From an uncultured Adlercreutzia sp. (GTDB lineage Bacteria; Actinomycetota; Coriobacteriia; Coriobacteriales; Eggerthellaceae): a DNA stretch of 64,000 bases. Positions 1 through 8,107 of this stretch are shown one piece after another; within the stretch, counting starts at the first letter, position 1; the number at the start of each line of letters is the position of its first letter. The notes under the pieces are model-generated. The model searched no databases, was not told where the DNA came from, and saw only the letters and a program-made list of their open reading frames with translations. Both the position numbers and the translations under genes were made by a program. The stretch lies in NCBI GenBank assembly GCA_902478715.1, contig CABSMC010000003.1:9233-73232 (forward strand), in the 5' to 3' direction.

Positions 1-93
1 ATACACCTCCTTGGTGATGAGCGCCAGGACCAGTGCCAGAATCGGCGGCACGATGGACCACAGGCCCGTGGCAATGAGTTCGAACCCTTCCAT
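1..93 (-). CDS. NhaC-family Na+/H+ antiporter, N-terminal fragment
   Basis: Only the first 31 codons lie in the window; the gene runs off the left edge. The peptide starts MEGFELIATGLWSIVPP and continues into a hydrophobic stretch with the ALITKEVY signature typical of the first helix of NhaC/YuiF-type antiporters, which exchange cytoplasmic Na+ (or other cations) for H+ across the membrane. The ATG follows a purine-rich GAGGAAGGAAGG. The assignment rests on this short N-terminus, so the family is probable and the substrate unknown. Confidence 0.6.
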   Translation of the reverse strand, partial: MEGFELIATGLWSIVPPILALVLALITKEVY

Positions 94-175
94 GACCTTC
101 CTTCCTCAAGAGGCCGAGGGCATGACACCGCAAGCGATCGGCATCGGTGCCCTGCCCCCGGCCTTCTGGTGACAG

Positions 176-198
176 AACTCGTTAAGTATATCCGAGTT
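176..198 (-). promoter_or_regulatory. Candidate promoter -10 inside an inverted repeat, upstream of the NhaC-like gene
   Basis: AACTCG and CGAGTT form 6-bp arms around an 11-bp centre that contains TATACT on the minus strand (185-190), a good -10 box facing the NhaC-like gene. No convincing -35 is visible. A dyad enclosing the -10 would suit a repressor, but this is inference. Confidence 0.3.
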
Positions 199-206
199 GG
201 TCAGAG

Positions 207-233
207 AAAAGTCCCGCGATCACGCGGGACTTT
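207..233 (-). terminator. Rho-independent terminator of the solute:sodium symporter gene
   Basis: AAAGTCCCGCG (208-218), a 4-nt loop and CGCGGGACTTT (223-233) form a perfect 11-bp stem; on the minus strand it is followed by TTTTC. It lies 36 bp past the stop of the symporter gene. Confidence 0.8.
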
Positions 234-268
234 CCAGGTTTCTCGTCTCCAGTTGTGACTTTCCGCAC

Positions 269-1849
269 TTACACGTCGGCGGCGGCGCTTGCGGTGGCGC
301 TTTCCAGTTCCTCTTGGGCGAGTTCGCGGTCGTATTCGCGGTCGATGGCGCTTTCCGGGGTCGGCGGCTTAATCTGGAAAGGCACCGCTGGCGTAAACAG
401 GCTCACCACCGGCACAATCACGAGCGAAAGGATCATGCACAGCGCACCGCAGTTGATGGGGCTCGCGATAAGCGGCGTGCCACCGGACAGGGCCAGGCCC
501 ATGTTCACGGCCGTCAGCCCCACGCCCACGGCAAACGAGCACCACACGCTCGCCTTCGAGATACGGCCGGAGTACAAGCCCCACAGGAAGGGGCCGAGGA
601 ACGAGCCGGCGAGCGCACCCCAGGAGTAGCCCATGAGCTGGGCGATGAACACCACCGAGGAATGATACTGGAACAACGCGATGAGCGCGGAGATGGCGAT
701 GAACACCACGAGCAGGCCGCGCATCCAGATGAGCTGCTTCTTCTCGGACATGTTCTTGATGATATTGCCGTTGATGAAGTCGATGGTCAGGGTAGATGAC
801 GACGTGAGCACGAGCGACGAGAGCGTCGACATGGAGGCCGACAGGACGAGTACGATGACCAGGCCGATGAGCACGTCAGGCAAGGTGGACAGCATCGTCG
901 GGATGATGGAGTCGTAGATGGGCGTGCCGTTGGCGGCATACTCGATCTGGCCCTCGTAGAGGCGCCCGAAGCCACCGAGGAAGTAGGATCCGCCGGCCAC
1001 CACGAAGGCGAAGATGGTGGAGATGATGGCGCCCTGCTTGATGGCGGGACCGGTTTTGATGGCGTAGAACTTCTGCACCATCTGCGGCAAACCCCAGGTG
1101 CCGAGCGACGTGAGGATGACCACACCGAGCAGGTTGAACAGATCGGGCCCGAAGAAGCTGACGAAGGGACCTTGCATGGCCGAACCCTCGGCGGGGATCT
1201 GCGACAGCGAAATGATGGCCTCGGAGAAGCCGCCGTTGTTCAGGATGACCGCCACGATGACAGCGATAATGCCGAGCAGCATGACGATGCCCTGAATGAA
1301 GTCGTTCATAACCGTAGCCATGTACCCGCCGAGCACCACATAGACGCAGGTGACCACCGCCATGCCGATGACGCACACATCGTAGGGCAGCGCGAAGGCC
1401 ATGCCGAACAGGCGCGACAGGCCATTGTAGACGCTGGCGGTATACGGGATGAGGAACACGAAGATGATGGCCGCCGCCGCAATGCGCAGCGCCCGGGAGT
1501 TATAGCGCTTGCCGAAGAACTCCGGCATGGTGGAGGCCTGCAGGCGATGGGTCATCTCGCGGGTGCGGGGGCCCAAGACCCACCAGGCAAGCAGCGAGCC
1601 AATGATAGCGTTGCCGATGCCGGCCCAGGTGGCCGAGATACCGTACTTGAAGCCGAACTGGCCCGCGTAGCCGACGAATACCACAGCCGAGAAGTAGCTC
1701 GTGCCGTAGGCGAAGGCGCTCATCCACGGGCCGACGTTGCGGCCGCCCAGAATGAAGCCGTCCACGGTGCCCGTGTGCCGGCGGCAGTAGATGCCCACCG
1801 CCACAGCCACGGCCACAAAGGCAATTACCAAGAGAACTTTCGCGATCAT
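269..1849 (-). CDS. Sodium:solute symporter family (SSS) transporter
   Basis: A 526-residue integral membrane protein of the SSS family (PutP/PanF/SGLT fold), which couples Na+ entry to uptake of a small solute. The first helix is followed by GFILGGRNVGPWMSAFAYG and a FSAVVFVGYAG segment, both characteristic of the family, with about 13 hydrophobic segments and a charged C-terminal tail. Length is normal for the family. The ATG is preceded by GGAAGGAAAG. It is followed by its own terminator and appears monocistronic. Substrate (proline, pantothenate, a short-chain acid or other) cannot be told from the sequence. Confidence 0.85.
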   Translation of the reverse strand: MIAKVLLVIAFVAVAVAVGIYCRRHTGTVDGFILGGRNVGPWMSAFAYGTSYFSAVVFVGYAGQFGFKYGISATWAGIGNAIIGSLLAWWVLGPRTREMTHRLQASTMPEFFGKRYNSRALRIAAAAIIFVFLIPYTASVYNGLSRLFGMAFALPYDVCVIGMAVVTCVYVVLGGYMATVMNDFIQGIVMLLGIIAVIVAVILNNGGFSEAIISLSQIPAEGSAMQGPFVSFFGPDLFNLLGVVILTSLGTWGLPQMVQKFYAIKTGPAIKQGAIISTIFAFVVAGGSYFLGGFGRLYEGQIEYAANGTPIYDSIIPTMLSTLPDVLIGLVIVLVLSASMSTLSSLVLTSSSTLTIDFINGNIIKNMSEKKQLIWMRGLLVVFIAISALIALFQYHSSVVFIAQLMGYSWGALAGSFLGPFLWGLYSGRISKASVWCSFAVGVGLTAVNMGLALSGGTPLIASPINCGALCMILSLVIVPVVSLFTPAVPFQIKPPTPESAIDREYDRELAQEELESATASAAADV

Positions 1850-1916
1850 TTCCTTCTACTTTCCTTCCGTTGCGCGGATACGTCCGATGGCGCACACGAC
1901 TTTTCGCCCGGGGCTA

Positions 1917-1954
1917 CAAAAAAAATAGCCACGGGCGAAAACCCGTGTGCTATT
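1917..1954 (-). terminator. Strong rho-independent terminator of the small repetitive-protein gene
   Basis: ATAGC-CACGGG and CCCGTG-T-GCTAT pair as an 11-bp stem with one bulge and a 6-nt loop, followed on the minus strand by an uninterrupted run of at least eight T. The stop codon of the small CDS falls inside the stem, which ties transcript and ORF together. Confidence 0.85.
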
Positions 1955-2228
1955 GGTATCGGAACTCGAATTGTGGGGAGACCTCGCGCAGGGACTGCTG
2001 AACCTCATGCTGACTGGCGATAGCGCGGGCCGCCTCGGCGATACACTGAGCCGCCTTGTGCGCACTGGCCAGCGCACGCTCGACCGCGTCGGTGCAACAC
2101 TGGGCCGCCTTGTGCGCGCTCATGAGGGCGCAGGCCACCGCATCGCACGACTGCTGGGCGATGTGCTGGCTTGCCACAGCGAGCGCCGCCGCGTCCATGC
2201 CGCTTTTATGTCCCCGAACGAAAATCAT
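1950..2228 (-). CDS. Small Ala/His/Gln/Cys-rich protein with internal repeats, unknown function
   Basis: A 92-residue protein I do not recognise. It contains two near-identical copies of SAHKAAQC and two related copies of ASQH, spaced about 22 residues apart (LMSAHKAAQCCTDAVERALASAHKAAQCIAEAARAIASQH split over the repeats), so it may form helical repeats rich in Ala, His, Gln and Cys. There is no signal peptide or membrane segment. Evidence that it is real: the stop sits inside a strong terminator on the same strand, and the opposite-strand frame has no terminator. The start is uncertain: ATG 2228, GTG 2237 or ATG 2198; none has a clear Shine-Dalgarno. A palindrome lies directly upstream. Cys/His content hints at metal or cofactor binding, which is only inference. 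Confidence 0.55.
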   Translation of the reverse strand: MIFVRGHKSGMDAAALAVASQHIAQQSCDAVACALMSAHKAAQCCTDAVERALASAHKAAQCIAEAARAIASQHEVQQSLREVSPQFEFRYQ

Positions 2229-2233
2229 GGCCG

Positions 2234-2255
2234 ACACTTTAGCACAATAAAGTGT
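2234..2255. promoter_or_regulatory. Palindrome ACACTTTA-N6-TAAAGTGT, candidate operator
   Basis: Perfect 8-bp arms separated by 6 bp, immediately upstream of the start of the small repetitive protein. A second copy of the core CACTTTA-N6-TAAAGTG occurs at 11985-12004 next to a TATAAT box, so this is probably the site of a dimeric DNA-binding protein. Confidence 0.5.
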
Positions 2256-2384
2256 GTTTGTGGGTCATAATTTGGAAAAGGCGGCGAGAAGGTGCTGCAG
2301 CCACGACTGTCGCGGCCATAGCTTAGAAGATATCAGGAAGCCGTGATGGCATTGAGTCCCTTTCGCGACTTCGAGTTCCTTTTT

Positions 2385-2585
2385 GGCTTGAAAATCACGA
2401 AAAATCGGCGAGATTGGAGTAGTAGAGACTTTTTTGTAATACGCCACCTGGGAAAACGAGCGCTTTTGTATTACTGAGAGGCTTTTTTGGCGCTCTTCGC
2501 CCGATCTTTCGTGATTTCTAAGCCAAAAAGGCCGCGGAAAGGTCTCTTTTAGGCCCCGTATCCGATCTTTCGTGATTTTGAAGCC
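2385..2585. repeat. Three copies of a 24-bp REP-like repeat (one inverted, two direct)
   Basis: Consensus CCGATCTTTCGTGATTT..AAGCC. Copies lie at 2501-2524 and 2562-2585 in the same orientation and at 2385-2408 inverted. The last copy overlaps the final codons of menH. Between them GTAATAC (about 2437) and GTATTAC (about 2468) form another inverted pair. The surrounding 2256-2548 interval holds no gene I can support. Confidence 0.6.
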
Positions 2586-3490
2586 ACATTTCGCGCCAAG
2601 GCATCTCCATCAAGAACATCTTCAGCGAGAACGCCTTCAACGATTCCCGCAAAATTGGAAGAGGCTTCGAGGTGCGCGTTGTGGCCAGCATCGGGGACGA
2701 GCTCTGTGGGAAGGCCGGCAGCGCGGACGCGGACGGCTGCCGCGGAGTACTTCTCATCAAGGACGCCGGCAACGTAGAGCACCGGAACGCCGCGGTTGGC
2801 CAGGTCGGCAAGGACGCCAAGCGTAACCGTTTCGGCAGCTTGATGGTGAGCACCCCAGGCTTCCAGAGAGCGGGCCAAAGGCTCTGCATCGCGGGAGGTG
2901 CGCTCGGCTCGGATGGCGGCGTGCGCTTCCGCGGGAAGCGCACGCTGGCTGGCGAACAACGGCAGCGTTTCCCACCAGTCCATGAAGGCCGCAACGCCCT
3001 CATCGCGAAGCCGCTGAGCCCAGGCGCCATTGCGCTCGGCTAAGGCGGCCCGAGCGGCTTCGTCGGCAGGCCCGAGCCCCGCGCTTTCTAAAACAAGCCC
3101 GGCCAGCGGCAGATTGGGATAGCGCACCACGGTTTCAGCGGCGATGCGGCCGCCCATGGAATAGCCGACGAGCACGGGCGCAGCATCGACCTGCGCGACC
3201 AAACGCACGATGGCCGCCGCCCGATCACACGCCGCATCGAGGGAGGTCAGCGGGTCGCGCACCGCCCCGGAGACGTTTTTGGCATTCGCGTCGCCTTCCA
3301 CGCCTTCCACGCCTTCCCCCGCCTCCGCGTCTTCCAAAGTTTCCTCAACGTCTGGCAACTTGAGGTCGCCCTTGCACTCGTACAAATCGGGTGCATAGGT
3401 GCGGTGACCGGCCGCCTGCAGCCGCTGCGCTACCGCATCCCACGACGCAGGCGTTTGAGCGAACCCGTGCAGAAGGATGCAGGGGGCCAT
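2549..3490 (-). CDS. menH: MenH-like SHCHC synthase (alpha/beta hydrolase)
   Basis: An alpha/beta hydrolase of about 313 residues that fits MenH, the lyase converting SEPHCHC to SHCHC plus pyruvate in menaquinone synthesis. It begins with MAPCILLHGFAQTPASWD, has the nucleophile elbow GYSMGGR (the form usual in MenH) and a late GHNAHLE catalytic-histidine motif. Position supports the call: it follows menF and menD on the same strand, 86 bp after the menD stop. An acidic, Gly/Glu-rich insert (EDAEAGEGVEGVEGD) of about 35 residues precedes the nucleophile motif. The start is uncertain: ATG 3490 is used here, but GTG 3514 is an alternative. The last codons run through a REP-like repeat, giving an unusual C-terminus. 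It could be a generic hydrolase, but the context argues for MenH. Confidence 0.8.
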   Translation of the reverse strand: MAPCILLHGFAQTPASWDAVAQRLQAAGHRTYAPDLYECKGDLKLPDVEETLEDAEAGEGVEGVEGDANAKNVSGAVRDPLTSLDAACDRAAAIVRLVAQVDAAPVLVGYSMGGRIAAETVVRYPNLPLAGLVLESAGLGPADEAARAALAERNGAWAQRLRDEGVAAFMDWWETLPLFASQRALPAEAHAAIRAERTSRDAEPLARSLEAWGAHHQAAETVTLGVLADLANRGVPVLYVAGVLDEKYSAAAVRVRAAGLPTELVPDAGHNAHLEASSNFAGIVEGVLAEDVLDGDALARNVASKSRKIGYGA

Positions 3491-3576
3491 CCCTTCACCG
3501 GCAGATCTCACCACGGTTCCACCGCGTCCCTCCGTAATCGTCCCGCCATCGCACAACTCACCCGAACCCACAAGCG

Positions 3577-5799
3577 TTATCGCTGATAGGGGGCGTAGCG
3601 GTCGCGGACGCCGCGTAGGGGCAGGGCGACCTCGATGAGGCTTATGCCCGGCGTGCCGAGGAACTGCTCGTAGGCGCTGCGGAAGGCGCCGACCGTGTGC
3701 ACGCTGGCCGAGGGGATGCCGAAGGCGGCGGCGGCTTCGGTGAAGCGCACGTCCTGGGGCGCGAGGAACAGCCGCTCGAAGTACGGGTCGGCGGAGGCCT
3801 GGGGCAGCATGTCGAAGATGGCGCCGCCGTTGTTGTTCAGCAGCACGATGACCAGCGACGGGGTTCCTTCCGGCCCACGGCGCTGGAGCAGCATCTCGCG
3901 CTGGAGCGCCAAACCGGAAAGGTCGTGCAGCAGCGTGAAGTCGCCGGTGAGAAACGTCGTCTGGGCGAAGTGCTGCGCCGCGCCTACCGCCGTGGAAACC
4001 ACGCCATCGATGCCGTTCTGTCCACGATTGGCCATCACAGCCAGGGGCTTTCCGTCCTTTACGTAGAAGGTGTCCACGGCACGGATGCTCATGGAATTCG
4101 CCGAAAAGAGGCACGAGCCTTCCGGCGCCAGCTCGAGAAGCGAGCGCACGTAGGCGCCTTCCGTGGCCTCGGAATCGTGGGTGGCCACGCCGTCCCATTC
4201 CACGGCGAGAATGCGCAGGCGCGCCTCGTCGTTGAGGGCGACCCAGGCATCAGCGAAGCGGTGCTGAGCCTTGCGACCCTCGGCACGCCAGGGGCTTCGC
4301 ACGAACCCGAGGGGCGTCGTGCCCACGAACACGTCTGTGGCCGCGTTGAAGTCGCGGGTCTCAGCGATGTCGACGGCCAGGGAGACGGGGCGCGTCCTCT
4401 CAAGCAGGGCGGTTGCGCTCTTCGAGACAGGATAGCGACCGAAGCGGATGACCACCTCGGGCACGGGGCAATCGGCGCGCGCGCAGAGGTTGTCGTAGTT
4501 GTCGATGATGAGCGGGTCGTCGATGGAGCGCAGGCCCGACAGCGGATCGGCGAGCACGGGCAAGGACAGCTTGCGGGCCCAGGCGAGAATCTCCTCCGCT
4601 TCGGCCACGGTTTCGCAGGAGCCCTCGCCGGCGAGCACCAAAGAGGGGCGCTTCCACAGCAAGCGCTCGATGGCCTCGATGCTGGCCTGGGGCAGCGTGC
4701 CTGCGGGGCCAACGAGCGGGCCCAAATCGAGAAGGGTGCCGTCCTTCGCGGCGATACTGGCGTTGCGAGCGCCCAGAGCGAAGCAGTCGTGGGCGGCACG
4801 CTGCATGGCCTGCAGGTCAGCACCGGCAAAATCGGGCTTGAGCGGGGCATCGAAGGGGAAGTTCACGTGCACGGGGCCGGCCAGGTGCATGCAGGCGCGG
4901 GAAGCCACCTGCAGGTTTGGATCGTAGTTCACGATGTCGCCGGCCTCGTTGTAGAAGACAGGCTGGAAAGAATCGGCCTCTTCAACGGCTGCGGCCGCAA
5001 AGTCGCCAGCAGTATCCCACGCAGGAGCATCGGCGGGAGCGTCATCGATCGCAGAATTCGCCGGCATCGCGACGGTAGCAGCAGGATCCATCGGCAGCGC
5101 GATGGTGGCAGCAGGGTCCTTCGGCAGCGCGGCGGCCCCGGAGCCAGCTGAAACAGCAGCATGCTTGCCGAGGGAAGCCGCCGCGACCGCAGAATCCGTC
5201 CCTTCATGCACGCCGGTCGCCACGGGCTCGCGCAACCCCTCCTTCACCGGCGCCGGCTCTCGGTAGGGAGCCAGCGTAGCCGTCGGGCCAAGCGCGGCGA
5301 GCACCGCCTCGCGAGCCGCCTGGCGGGCGAAGGCGATATCGCGGTCGCGGCCGCGCGGCGTGGGCATGGCGCGGAAGGAGCGCACGTGACCGCCATAGGC
5401 CTTCAGCTGATCGGTGGTCTGCGGCGCGCCGAGGCCCTGCAGCTGCGGGGGCCGGTCGCCAGACAGAACGATGAGCGGCACCCGGGACGTTTCCGCCTCG
5501 ATAACCGCCGGGTAGTAGTTCGCCAAGGCCGTGCCCGAGGTGCACACGAGCGCCACGGGGCGACCGCTCGCCTTCGCAAGACCCAGGCCGAGAAAAGCAG
5601 CCCCGCGCTCGTCGATATCCACGTAAACTCGCAGATCCTGGGGTCGGCGCTGCTCCAGCTCGTAGGCCGCCATGGCCAAGGCCGTCGACCGCGAGCCGGG
5701 GCTCACCACCACCTCGCACACGCCCCAGCGCACCATCTCGTCAAAAAACGCCGCCACGAACAGCGCGGTATCCTGCTGATGAGTCGTCGTTATGGGCAT
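3577..5799 (-). CDS. menD: MenD, SEPHCHC synthase, with a large internal insertion
   Basis: Thiamine-diphosphate enzyme that joins 2-oxoglutarate to isochorismate, the first committed step of menaquinone synthesis. The N-terminal TPP-binding domain shows VVSPGSRSTALAMAA and DERGAAFLGLGLAKASG, and the C-terminal domain shows ANRGQNGIDG and LLNNNGGAIFDMLPQ, all standard MenD motifs. At 740 residues it is roughly 160-180 longer than usual MenD. The extra sequence sits around residues 190-300, is rich in Ala/Pro/Asp and contains repeats of the type ALPxDPAATxA, so it looks like a disordered linker between domains. ATG 5799 is chosen because it follows AAAGGAAG; upstream in-frame codons lack a ribosome site. 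Middle gene of menF-menD-menH. Confidence 0.93.
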   Translation of the reverse strand: MPITTTHQQDTALFVAAFFDEMVRWGVCEVVVSPGSRSTALAMAAYELEQRRPQDLRVYVDIDERGAAFLGLGLAKASGRPVALVCTSGTALANYYPAVIEAETSRVPLIVLSGDRPPQLQGLGAPQTTDQLKAYGGHVRSFRAMPTPRGRDRDIAFARQAAREAVLAALGPTATLAPYREPAPVKEGLREPVATGVHEGTDSAVAAASLGKHAAVSAGSGAAALPKDPAATIALPMDPAATVAMPANSAIDDAPADAPAWDTAGDFAAAAVEEADSFQPVFYNEAGDIVNYDPNLQVASRACMHLAGPVHVNFPFDAPLKPDFAGADLQAMQRAAHDCFALGARNASIAAKDGTLLDLGPLVGPAGTLPQASIEAIERLLWKRPSLVLAGEGSCETVAEAEEILAWARKLSLPVLADPLSGLRSIDDPLIIDNYDNLCARADCPVPEVVIRFGRYPVSKSATALLERTRPVSLAVDIAETRDFNAATDVFVGTTPLGFVRSPWRAEGRKAQHRFADAWVALNDEARLRILAVEWDGVATHDSEATEGAYVRSLLELAPEGSCLFSANSMSIRAVDTFYVKDGKPLAVMANRGQNGIDGVVSTAVGAAQHFAQTTFLTGDFTLLHDLSGLALQREMLLQRRGPEGTPSLVIVLLNNNGGAIFDMLPQASADPYFERLFLAPQDVRFTEAAAAFGIPSASVHTVGAFRSAYEQFLGTPGISLIEVALPLRGVRDRYAPYQR

Positions 5800-5874
5800 C
5801 GCCACTTCCTTTCGCGAATTTCGTCCGTCCATGATAGCGCACGAAACGCCCCCGGAGAGCCGCACGACAAGAGG

Positions 5875-7182
5875 CTACGCGCCGAAAGCGGAAAGGATGG
5901 TGCGCAGCTTCAGGTCGATCTCCGCATATTCGGCGTCGGCGTCGCTGCTCGCCACGATGCCACAACCGCCGTAGACATAGCCCATCTCGCCGTCGAAGAC
6001 CCCTGTGCGCAAGGCCACGGAGAACTCGCCGTCGCCGGCGCCGTCCACAAAGCCGCAGGCTCCCGCGTAGAAGCCGCGGCTGTAAGGCTCGATGGCCCGC
6101 AGCAGCATCTTCGCCTCGCCCACCGGCGTGCCGGCCACGGCAGGCGTGGGATGCAGGTCTTCCATCAGGTCGGTCAGGGTGACGCCGGCGAGCACACGGG
6201 CGCGGGCCGGCGTGTACAGGTGCTGCACATGGGCAAGTCGCATGATCTCGGGCACTGCGGGCACATCCACGTCGTAGCAGACACGGTCGAGCACGCTGCG
6301 GATGAGCCGCACCACATAATCGTGCTCGGCGCGGTTCTTCCCGTCAGCCATGAGCGCCTCCGCCAGCGCATCCGATTCCGCCGAGGTGGCCCCCGTCGGG
6401 CACGTTCCCGCAAGGCACATCGACGCCACAGCATCGCCGCGTTTGCGCACGAGCAGCTCCGGCGTGCAGCCGCAGAAGAACACGTCGGCGTAGCGGTACA
6501 GCAGCACCGTGCCCCGCGCGTCGCCATCGATAAGGTTCACGAGCAAGTCTTTCGACGAGAAGGGGTGCTCAGCCAGAAGGCGCAACCGGCGCGAGAGCAC
6601 CACTTTCGACACGCGGCCCTCCCCAATGGCCGCAAGCGCCGCACCCATGGCCTCGTCCCAGGCCTCGCGAGAATCGGGCTCGAGGGAAAATGGAATGACC
6701 GCGCGTTGGCGGGGCGGTGCAGCGGCCACCATGCGCGTGAAGCGAGCCACGCGCCCGGGATACACCGGACCGAGCGAGTTCACCTGCAAGAAGCGGCCGC
6801 GCTCGTTCTCGATGAGCACGATTTCCGGCAGCATGAAGCGCAGCCGGGGGAAGGAGGCCATCAGCTCGTCGGCCGGCGCGGGATTGGTGGCGTCGAAGCG
6901 ATTGAACGAGAAGAACACCGGCGGCTGGTCGGCGCCAGCCCCACCGGCGACCTCGCTAGCAGCCTCACCAGTCGCGACCTCGTGCAGCGAGCTGCCCTCG
7001 CCGTACTCGTATTCCACATCGCGCAAACTGGGCAGCGCGATGCAGCGGCCGAGTCCCATATAGCGGGTCGGGTTCTGCTTGTCGTAGTAGACGAACTGGT
7101 CGGTGAACCCCTTCTGCAGCCAGCAGAACGCATCCACCAGATCCGCCTCAATGGGCACATTGCACGTGTAAATTCGGGTCAT
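5875..7182 (-). CDS. menF: Isochorismate synthase MenF
   Basis: A 435-residue chorismate-utilising enzyme that isomerises chorismate to isochorismate. The C-terminal domain carries the family motifs: KVVLSRRLRL, CGCTPELLVRK, LAGTCPTGAT, then the catalytic-region HPTPAVAGTP and GFYAGACGFVDGAGDGEF. The start at ATG 7182 lies just after GGACGGAAG, and an upstream in-frame ATG is less well placed. It is the first gene of the menF-menD-menH cluster, 75 bp ahead of menD, so the cluster takes chorismate to SHCHC; the later men genes are not in this window. Salicylate or anthranilate synthase paralogues are possible in principle but the neighbours make MenF clear. Confidence 0.93.
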   Translation of the reverse strand: MTRIYTCNVPIEADLVDAFCWLQKGFTDQFVYYDKQNPTRYMGLGRCIALPSLRDVEYEYGEGSSLHEVATGEAASEVAGGAGADQPPVFFSFNRFDATNPAPADELMASFPRLRFMLPEIVLIENERGRFLQVNSLGPVYPGRVARFTRMVAAAPPRQRAVIPFSLEPDSREAWDEAMGAALAAIGEGRVSKVVLSRRLRLLAEHPFSSKDLLVNLIDGDARGTVLLYRYADVFFCGCTPELLVRKRGDAVASMCLAGTCPTGATSAESDALAEALMADGKNRAEHDYVVRLIRSVLDRVCYDVDVPAVPEIMRLAHVQHLYTPARARVLAGVTLTDLMEDLHPTPAVAGTPVGEAKMLLRAIEPYSRGFYAGACGFVDGAGDGEFSVALRTGVFDGEMGYVYGGCGIVASSDADAEYAEIDLKLRTILSAFGA

Positions 7183-7402
7183 CTTCCGTCCCTGTCGCCT
7201 TGGAGCCGCCACTGATTGCCGACTATTCTAACGCTTAACCGACAGCAATCCGCCAAGCAAACCCATGATGCTCGAAAAACGGGATGGCCCGAAGAACCAA
7301 CCAAACCTGCCCGTTCCTAAATCAATGCCAACCAGTTAATTACACATTTACATACCCATTTAAGCGCGCGCTACCGACAAGCCCGCAACGAACAGCAAGC
7401 TT

Positions 7403-7425
7403 AAAAAGGAGGCGCTCGCCTCCTT
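7403..7425 (-). other. Perfect hairpin AAGGAGGC-GCTC-GCCTCCTT, terminator-like on the minus strand
   Basis: An 8-bp stem with a 4-nt loop and a run of five T on the minus strand. No minus-strand gene ends just upstream of it, so it may stop antisense transcription into the menF region, or act as a 5' UTR structure for the gene at 7461. The rest of the 7183-7460 gap shows nothing else recognisable. Confidence 0.4.
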
Positions 7426-7460
7426 CAATCGACGCAAAGATGCGTTGAGGGAGATCATCG

Positions 7461-7843
7461 ATGGCCGTTGATGACGCACGCCTGAGAGCGGCGGTTGACG
7501 CAATCACTAATGTTGAAGGGCTCTCTATGGATCCCGATTCCCTCGTTGAAGACGTCTATCTTCTCGCCTACGCCTTCCCCGAGGACGATGGTTTCGAAGC
7601 GGCCGTCGCGAGCACCTGCCGCGCCCTTACGGCGCTTATCGCCGAGCGCGTTAGTGCCAGCATGCTCAAGTACGAGTTCGACACTTGGTCGTCATACCAT
7701 TACCAGCCCCGCGTCGCCCAAGGCGCCCGCGCCACCTGCCGCATCATATTCCGAGGCACCGAAGGCAGCATCGAGTCAGGGACTTCGGCCACCGCCGCAT
7801 CCCCAAGGATTTCTACCAGCGCATGAGCAGCACCCATAATTAA
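7461..7843 (+). pseudogene. Small conserved hypothetical gene with a probable 1-nt frameshift near the 3' end
   Basis: The frame opens with ATG after a good GAGGGAG and encodes an acidic N-terminal half (LVEDVYLLAYAFPEDDGFEAAV, shortened here) and the block YEFDTWSSYHYQPR. At about 7770 the sense continues in another frame: FGHRRIPKDFYQRM up to TAA 7841-7843, whereas the open frame degenerates into SGTSATAASPR. Loss of one base in GAG-(G)TC-AGG explains this. The restored C-terminus resembles the tail of small phage/plasmid-type or toxin-like hypothetical proteins, but I cannot name the family. The break could also be an assembly error. Confidence 0.6.
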
Positions 7844-7975
7844 CAGCGCGCAGAGAGCGAGGCAATCTTAAGACCCTATGCGGCCATGAATACAAAGGCG
7901 CCCCATCGTTGAACGGAGCGCCCGTTTCGCTGTTTCTCATTCGCGCAGCAGTATAGTTTCCCATAAACTGCCGTC

Positions 7976-8107
7976 CTACATCAGCGCTTTGCCGGCTTCC
8001 CAGGCGCCGCCGACCTCTTCGCCTACCACGCGGTAGATGCGGCGGGTGGAATCGTAGACGAGCGGGCGCATGCAGGCGAAGTCGACGCGGCCATCTTCCT
8101 GCCTTTC
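7976..8107 (-). pseudogene. 3' remnant of an oxidoreductase-like gene (possibly flavin reductase)
   Basis: Directly after the stop of the RelA/SpoT-like gene, the same frame continues without a start as EDGRVDFACMRPLVYDSTRR and IYRVVGEEVGGAWEAGKALM before TAG. This reads as the C-terminal tail of a soluble enzyme, most like those of flavin-reductase-type FMN-binding proteins. No 5' part is present nearby. It suggests that the toxin pair replaced or truncated a resident gene. The family is a weak guess; that it is a remnant is more secure. Confidence 0.45.

Noticed and set aside
2265..2447. 60-codon minus-strand frame in the 2.3-kb gap
   Set aside because: No ribosome site, runs through a repeat copy, and no family resemblance.
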